A stretch of DNA of 64,000 bases from Sinotaia quadrata. Lineage: Eukaryota; Mollusca; Gastropoda; Architaenioglossa; Viviparidae. The translations under genes were made by a program, and so were the position numbers. Below are positions 58,561-64,000 of the stretch, one piece after another. The notes below the pieces were generated by a model, which ran no database searches, was not told the DNA's origin, and worked only from the letters and a program-made list of their open reading frames with translations. The DNA lies in NCBI GenBank assembly GCA_028829895.1, contig CM054178.1, positions 70,327,335 through 70,391,334 of the forward strand, in the 5' to 3' direction. The first letter of the stretch is position 1; each line of letters begins with the position of its first letter.

Positions 58561-59449
58561 AGGCAATCAAGTGACTTTTACATTATCTTCAATTGTGACA
58601 TACATCATATTTCTCCTTCTTCTACAGCACTGCTCAGTATGTCTGTTAACCATTTCAGCATGATAAGCCTTTTGCAATCCTTCTAGCTTAATAGGCAGAT
58701 GGAATTAATTGGGTGCATATTTGATAATACCTTCATCTTAACTGGTCAGCAGTGTTAACATTAAACAAACGTGACGATCACTAATTCAACCTCTATGCTT
58801 TTATCCAGTTACTATTTCTATTAGAAATATCTTTCTATCTATCAATCTATCTATCTATCTATCTATCTACATTATTTTTTTGTTAAATATGATGTCACTA
58901 AGCACAGTTGCATTATGTGTGTGTCCTATTATTATTGCAGAGAGGTTTGTGAAGTGCGTAATTGTTATACATACTTACATTCTGTGTTTACTATTATTGC
59001 AGATAGGTTTTGTGAAATATGCACACCATTTTCTTTAAATATTCTATGAGTGTAAAATTGTGTAAAAGGCTGTGTAAAATTCGAACACCATCTTAAACAA
59101 TTGTATTATGCAGTGAAATAACTACAGTTCATGACCTCAGTAATTATTTTAACGCTTATTTGTAACATAATGAAAGTAACTTATAATAATTATTTATGAG
59201 GTGCAAATATAACATGTTTAGTTATAATAGGTTCGATTCGCTATTACAAAAATAGTCATTATTTACATGGACATATCACTGTCATCTCGCTATATACTTA
59301 ACAGTCTCTATCTAACAAGGATACTTATCTAACTCCATTTACAACGACAACATACAATATATTTATGCAGTTTAAGTTTGAGACTTTAAAATAAATGCAT
59401 TACATTGATTAATCTTGTTACTTATTATTTTTTTCGTCACATTCAACAG

Positions 59450-59510
59450 CTGTCGGTGTGACTCGTCAGAAACGTGACCGTAAGGAATACTGCATCACAG
59501 CTTTTAACGG
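59450..59510 (+). CDS. Gene 2, exon 2
   Basis: This 61-bp exon lies between TTTCGTCACATTCAACAG and AACGG|GTATGA. It enters with two bases and leaves after two, reading VGVTRQKRDRKEYCITAFN. An internal donor (GACC|GTAAGG at 59480) is an alternative that would also keep frame by skipping the next exon and joining 61511. I prefer the longer form because it uses the exon at 60975. Confidence 0.55.
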
Positions 59511-59869
59511 GTATGAGGTATAATTGTGATTATGTGTTTATGTGTACCTTTCGTCGACCATAACATTTAGACAAAACATTTAATAATTTGTTGTTGTTGT
59601 ATTTTTGCATTACAAATTATAACATCTTTACAGTATAATTCATCTGAGGGAGTAAATATTTTGTATTTGCATGGCAAGGTAAATCAAGGAAAGTATAATT
59701 TTTATTCCCACAGTATGACTAAACATTTGATATAGTGAAGCTTGATGACACTTTTCAAAAGTAATAGATGTGAAAAATAAGATGAACTAAATTACATTTA
59801 ATTAAAACAGCAAAGTGCGCGAAAAACAAAAACTATTGCAGCAGCACCTATACAAGTTGTATACAAACT

Positions 59870-60290
59870 ATTATCGCTTATCTCTCTGTAACTCCAATTC
59901 TGTTTTCTGATAAGAAAATATGTGATTTATTTTGACACTAATCTAATGAATTATGTGTTATGCTAAATCTGTATAATAATTGGAATTAATTGAACGTGGT
60001 TTCGAGGAAATAATGATTTCAAATAATCTTTTCATTGTATATCTTGTATGTACATTTGATTGTTGATTTAATAAATTTATTAAGTTTCTTACACATATTG
60101 ATTACCATATGCTGGAGAAATAGTGGGTGGATAGTGGCTCGCTAAATATAGATTAAAGACGGATTTACATTCTCCTTTGATAAGAAGTTTTGTACCTACG
60201 GAAATAGTGTGTGATAGTAAACGTTTGTCTTTAATGTTGTGAGAGACACATAGTTAGCAGCACCTGTAACTGCCAATTGAGAGAGAATTA
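59870..60290 (+). mobile_element. Dispersed repeat, partial + copy
   Basis: Matches 7415-7840 (CTCTGTAACTCCA, TTGATTTAATAAATTTATT, ATATGCTGGAGAAATAGTG). It lies in the intron after exon 2. Confidence 0.75.
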
Positions 60291-60974
60291 ATCATCATAA
60301 TCGATATTAGGGTGGCATTATTGCCGCCCTCAATGAAAACCAAACTATGTTTAATTATTTAATTAAGTGAGCTGTTAATGACAAGGGTTTCAATCATAAT
60401 ATATAGAGAATTGTGAAAACTAGCTACGTGTAATATGTATTTGTACTTACACTTATACCACCTTCAATGTTGACGATATGAATTAAAGCACAGAATAAAT
60501 ATGTCTGATAATAGAAAAATTGAATGTACCCTTACACTATTATAAGTAAAAATATACCTGTAGGAGTATGTTGCGAGTATTGTACTTATATTGATGATCT
60601 TTAAAAAAATCGCTGTTTTGTTTTGAGTTTGTCGCTACCGTTCAACGGTTTGAGTTTCTGTCTAATAACTTTTATAAAACTTGTGTCACTAGGGTCTGCT
60701 GTATACATTAGATAGCAGCACAAATGCTGCTATACATCTGTGACAAGCAGGTTGATAACAACATAAATGATCAAATAAATTTTGCCATAAAAATAATGAA
60801 TACATTACGCCGCCCCCTCTTTTACACAATATTCTTCTTTAATTTAATTTAATTAATTTTATTTTTAAAAGCTGTATAATTCTCTCTGCATGAAGCAAAT
60901 ATAAATACATTTCTGATGAAATTTGTTTGTAATCTAATATCAGGCACCATTTTGTTGATATTTTACGTACACAG

Positions 60975-61081
60975 AAATGAAAATCCCTCATGCAGCCCAT
61001 ACATAATCATTGAGTTAAAAATACACTGCGAAGCAATGAAAGAAAAATTCTTCATAACCAACCAACTCGTGCAATGCAGCA
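60975..61081 (+). CDS. Gene 2, Cys-rich exon 3
   Basis: This 107-bp exon lies between TATTTTACGTACACAG and GCA|GTAAGT. One base completes the previous codon; it reads NENPSCSPYIIIELKIHC... to NQLVQCS and leaves one base. Three cysteines. The phase links exon 2 (long form) to exon 4. The pyrimidine tract at the acceptor is weak, which lowers confidence. Confidence 0.5.
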
Positions 61082-61510
61082 GTAAGTATGTAATGAGTAA
61101 ATACATTACATTTTTTAACAAACAGAAAGAAAAAAAAACAAACAAAAATGTCCAAATGTGCAAAACGTAATGCATGCATTACAGAAATACAGGAAAAGCA
61201 AGAAATTACTATTTTTACAAGACAATAAACATAAACATGAAAGCACATAGACGGCACCATTACCTACTAGGTCTGTGTATAGTGCTCCCTAGATTGCCAA
61301 TGGTCAAATATTTATTGTTTATGTGCATTTGGCGAAGGTTTTCATTTGCAACAATTAAACTTTTCAAGTCTCTTAGCTATGATCTATTGAACTGCACACT
61401 TATGCACCATTACTAGAGTTCATGTAGCGGTCTTTGGAAAACATGAAAATTAATGTGCTTTATGTTTAATTATTTAATTTATCACCTTGATCGGTTTAAA
61501 TATTCAACAG

Positions 61511-61580
61511 ATTTGTCATGTCCAAAATTGTGCCAAGATGTGGACGCTACTTGTAATGGCATCTCCATTAACTGTCACAA
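61511..61580 (+). CDS. Gene 2, Cys-rich exon 4
   Basis: This 70-bp exon lies between AAATATTCAACAG and CACAA|GTAAGT. It reads LSCPKLCQDVDATC then NGISINCH, with four cysteines, entering with two bases and leaving after two. The CNG...C pattern, with C..YTYL.SYL in exon 6, recalls the second half of SUEL/galactose-binding lectin domains. This is a weak, by-eye resemblance. Confidence 0.65.
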
Positions 61581-62087
61581 GTAAGTATTTGTAATTTTAC
61601 GACTGTATATTTTCTTTATTATGTAGCATGTAGTAAACTATGTTTATGATCACTTTGGTGCAATTGTTAGGTTTTGACTTTACATTTTTCAGATAACTAC
61701 CCGTTTCAAACTTTGATTTTTAATTCGGCTTGTACCTTTGCTAGATATTAAATCAATGTCAGTTCTGTAATAACAAAATTTTCTCTAATTATACAAATGG
61801 ATGTAAAATCAAAACTCCAATGTTAAGAGAGAGAGAGGGGAGTATATAAATATATTTATTTATTTATAAATTACACATAAATGCATGGTCGCAAACACTG
61901 CATATCCATGTCTATAACTAAAATACGTTTACTCAAAAAGACCAATCATTCAGATAGGAAACCTGAATCTTTATTGTAAGAGCAGGATGTTTTGAAAATC
62001 TTATATCACTAAATAAAAATATCAGATTGTAATTTTTAAAACAAAGCGTAAAAATCAAGTTTAACTATAATTTAATTTTTTCCGCAG

Positions 62088-62116
62088 TTTTCCTACTGAA
62101 AATGAACATTTTATGA
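62088..62116 (+). CDS. Gene 2, micro-exon 5
   Basis: This 29-bp exon lies between AATTTTTTCCGCAG and ATGA|GTAAGT. In phase it reads FPTENEHFM; one alternative frame ends in TGA at the splice site. It is the only piece that joins exon 4 (two bases carried) to exon 6 (one base carried) in frame. Confidence 0.55.
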
Positions 62117-62527
62117 GTAAGTATGTTCTTGTATAACTGAAAGTATATAGTTCAAGAAATGTATTTGCAAAATGTGATAAGAAAATTTGTTAATTATTTA
62201 CATAGAACGATGTTATGTGTGTACCTGTGTATTTGCATATATGTACGTGTGCGTGCACGTTAGGTGTCATGATTAGTAAGGCATTGACATCAAGGTAAAC
62301 ACTATATTCAAGAACCGTTATTGCACATTAGTAATGCTTTTCTGTAAGAGTAGTAGGTTAAAAATAATGTTCTATTTCATAATATAAATGTATTAATCTA
62401 GGTTGTGTGACCGTTATGTTCTTTTAAATAATAGCTAATAAGATGCTTTAATTAAATAGTGTTTATTTTAAGAAATTGTTCGTTAGTAAACAACACAGAA
62501 ATATCAAGGCTAACATACATATACACC

Positions 62528-62535
62528 CACGCGCG

Positions 62536-62572
<37 letters not shown>
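62528..62572. repeat. (CG)n(AC)n microsatellite
   Basis: Short CG run followed by AC run, intronic. Confidence 0.97.
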
Positions 62573-62575
<3 letters not shown>

Positions 62576-62906
62576 TAAAACTATCTTTTAAATCATTATA
62601 TAAAGTTAACATAGAAGATGTTAAATACAAGAAACATCCAAATACATATTTCATTAAAAGGCATTTAAATTAAATTTAACAAATTTAGACAGATACATTC
62701 CACAAAATCACATTTCTTTCTTACTCAGTGTGAAATATGCCTAACCATTATTCTTTTACCAAATGTAGGAGATTAATAACATTATTATACTAGCTAATAA
62801 GCCCGTGCATACGTTATACACAATGACTTTTATATTGTTTAAATAGTACCCTTAAATACTTATGTTTCACCATTTTCCGTTCGCGTAGAACATTCTATTG
62901 TTACAG

Positions 62907-63149
62907 ATATAAACAAATCAGAATCAGTTAACTGCAAACAATACACATATTTAATTAGTTACCTGGTTGCTATAATACAATCTGATGAAAGTCCCATTAC
63001 CTTCCAAACCCCAAATCCTGCAACAACATCACCGAATAGTGGTAGCAGCCATTATCCAACGTCGAATGGTGACATCTCCTTTACTCAGTCACCGAGTAAT
63101 GAAAATACCTCTTCTGTGAAACCGTCTAGTCTCTGCGAGCCTTCAGCAG
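62907..63149 (+). CDS. Gene 2, last domain strand plus Ser/Thr-rich stalk exon
   Basis: This 243-bp exon lies between CTATTGTTACAG and AGCAG|GTAACT. It opens INKSESVNCKQYTYLISYLV, which looks like the end of a folded domain. It then becomes a Ser/Thr/Pro/Asn-rich stalk (TPNPATTSPNSGSS...) with sequons NKS and NTS. The length is a multiple of three, and it enters and leaves after one base, as does the stalk exon of receptor gene 1 (12177-12284). A transmembrane exon would be expected next but is not found before 64000. Confidence 0.7.
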
Positions 63150-64000
63150 GTAACTTTGAATTCTTAATTAATTTGGATGGTCATGAGTTCCTTGCACTGG
63201 TCTAAATGGAGGTTCAAACCATCTTGTCTGAAATGACAGGTATAGTGTTTAACCCGAATACTCATATTTGTTGTAAATTGTATACAAAATGTTAATTAGC
63301 TGATCGATGAACATAATTTTTAAAAATCACTTATCATGTAATTCCAATCTGCACATATTTTTAGTATATTACACAGAGTAAATAGTTCAGATTAAAAGAG
63401 ACACATAATTTTATTCTAATAGAGTAGATAGGTGAAATAAATTGATAAACTTAAAACTTTAGTATATTACACAGAGTAAAAGGAATAAGATTACAAAATT
63501 TCTAAAGGCTAATGTTTAAGTGTTTCAATGCCCTTGTAATTATTACAAACTGCTTGTTTCTGTATTTCAAGTTTAAAATGTCAATGATCAGTGTAGTGGA
63601 TGTTTCAATTTTACATTTGAAAACAAGAATCGAAACAGAATTACTTTTGGTTTGGATAAAACTTGATCCAAACGTATTTGTTAGGATATCAATAAAGCTC
63701 ACGACAGATATTTGTTCTCGATTTAAGGTGTCAAAGAACACCAAATCGTTCAAAGCATTGAAAAGTATTTACTGATACGTTGGTAATCAAGATACCTTGG
63801 TCACGACCCACGACATGTCCCTATCTGGAAAGATTCGCAGTGTACCTTTTTGGAATCTGACATTTAAAACATTATTAACCGTCTTGAACAGGCTATAGTT
63901 GTATGTAAGGATAACATGATCTATCTCGCCCTGAAACAATGAATCTAACATCTTCTTGTCGACGATAAATTTTATTTTTAAATCCTATTTCTGGGATACA
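63150..64000. other. Intron or flanking sequence to the window end
   Basis: No further exon was identified. The open frame at 63512-63775 has no motif, and its opposite strand is equally open. GENE 2 is probably incomplete at its 3' end. Confidence 0.4.

Noticed and set aside
59480..59510. Short form of gene 2 exon 2 using the donor at 59480, joined directly to 61511
   Set aside because: It is in frame and cannot be excluded, but it would leave the Cys-rich, phase-matching exon at 60975-61081 unused. Kept as an alternative isoform only.

Overview
The window looks like animal nuclear DNA, most likely from a mollusc (probably a gastropod). This rests on AT-rich sequence, short exons with GT/AG introns, very many micro- and minisatellites, fragments of non-LTR retrotransposons, and a cluster of intronless class A GPCR genes. 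No database was searched, so the taxon is an inference. All convincing genes are on the + strand.

Region 1 (1-18.2 kb): after a minisatellite and about 4 kb of intergenic-type sequence comes the 3' part of a single-pass membrane receptor gene. I reconstruct nine phase-compatible exons from 4358 to 18169. Five tiny Cys-rich ectodomain exons are followed by a Ser/Thr-rich stalk, a transmembrane exon with a basic stop-transfer sequence, a short linker, and a 235-residue cytoplasmic tail with eleven tyrosines. The tail has one YDVP and four YF(I/T/V)L sites. Introns hold minisatellites and copies of a dispersed repeat. The last codons and the stop seed a 38-bp tandem array.

Region 2 (18.2-47.6 kb): intergenic minisatellites lead into three tandem units of about 10 kb. 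Each carries an intronless class A GPCR of 493-498 residues (24630, 34412, 44722). The units share a 5' leader with a 7-codon upstream ORF, a degenerate 25-bp minisatellite, and 3' flanks. Units 2 and 3 also share a putative noncoding first exon with a strong splice donor. The long third intracellular loop is nearly identical at DNA level between copies, while TM and extracellular segments differ. This suggests gene conversion of the loop alongside diversification of the ligand-binding face.

Region 3 (47.6-58 kb): retrotransposon debris, a worn fragment of the tandem unit near 51.2 kb, and a fourth partial unit (54.7-57.7 kb). The fourth unit keeps the putative first exon and donor but has no GPCR.

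Region 4 (58.3-64 kb): the 5' part of a second secreted or membrane gene. It has a signal-peptide exon, four small Cys-rich exons and a Ser/Thr-rich stalk exon. It uses the same alternating intron phases as the receptor in region 1 and continues past the window. It may be a relative of that receptor, and the orphan first exon of unit 4 sits 2.9 kb upstream of it.

The exon models are by-eye reconstructions from splice sites, phase and cysteine content. Transcript evidence would settle them.
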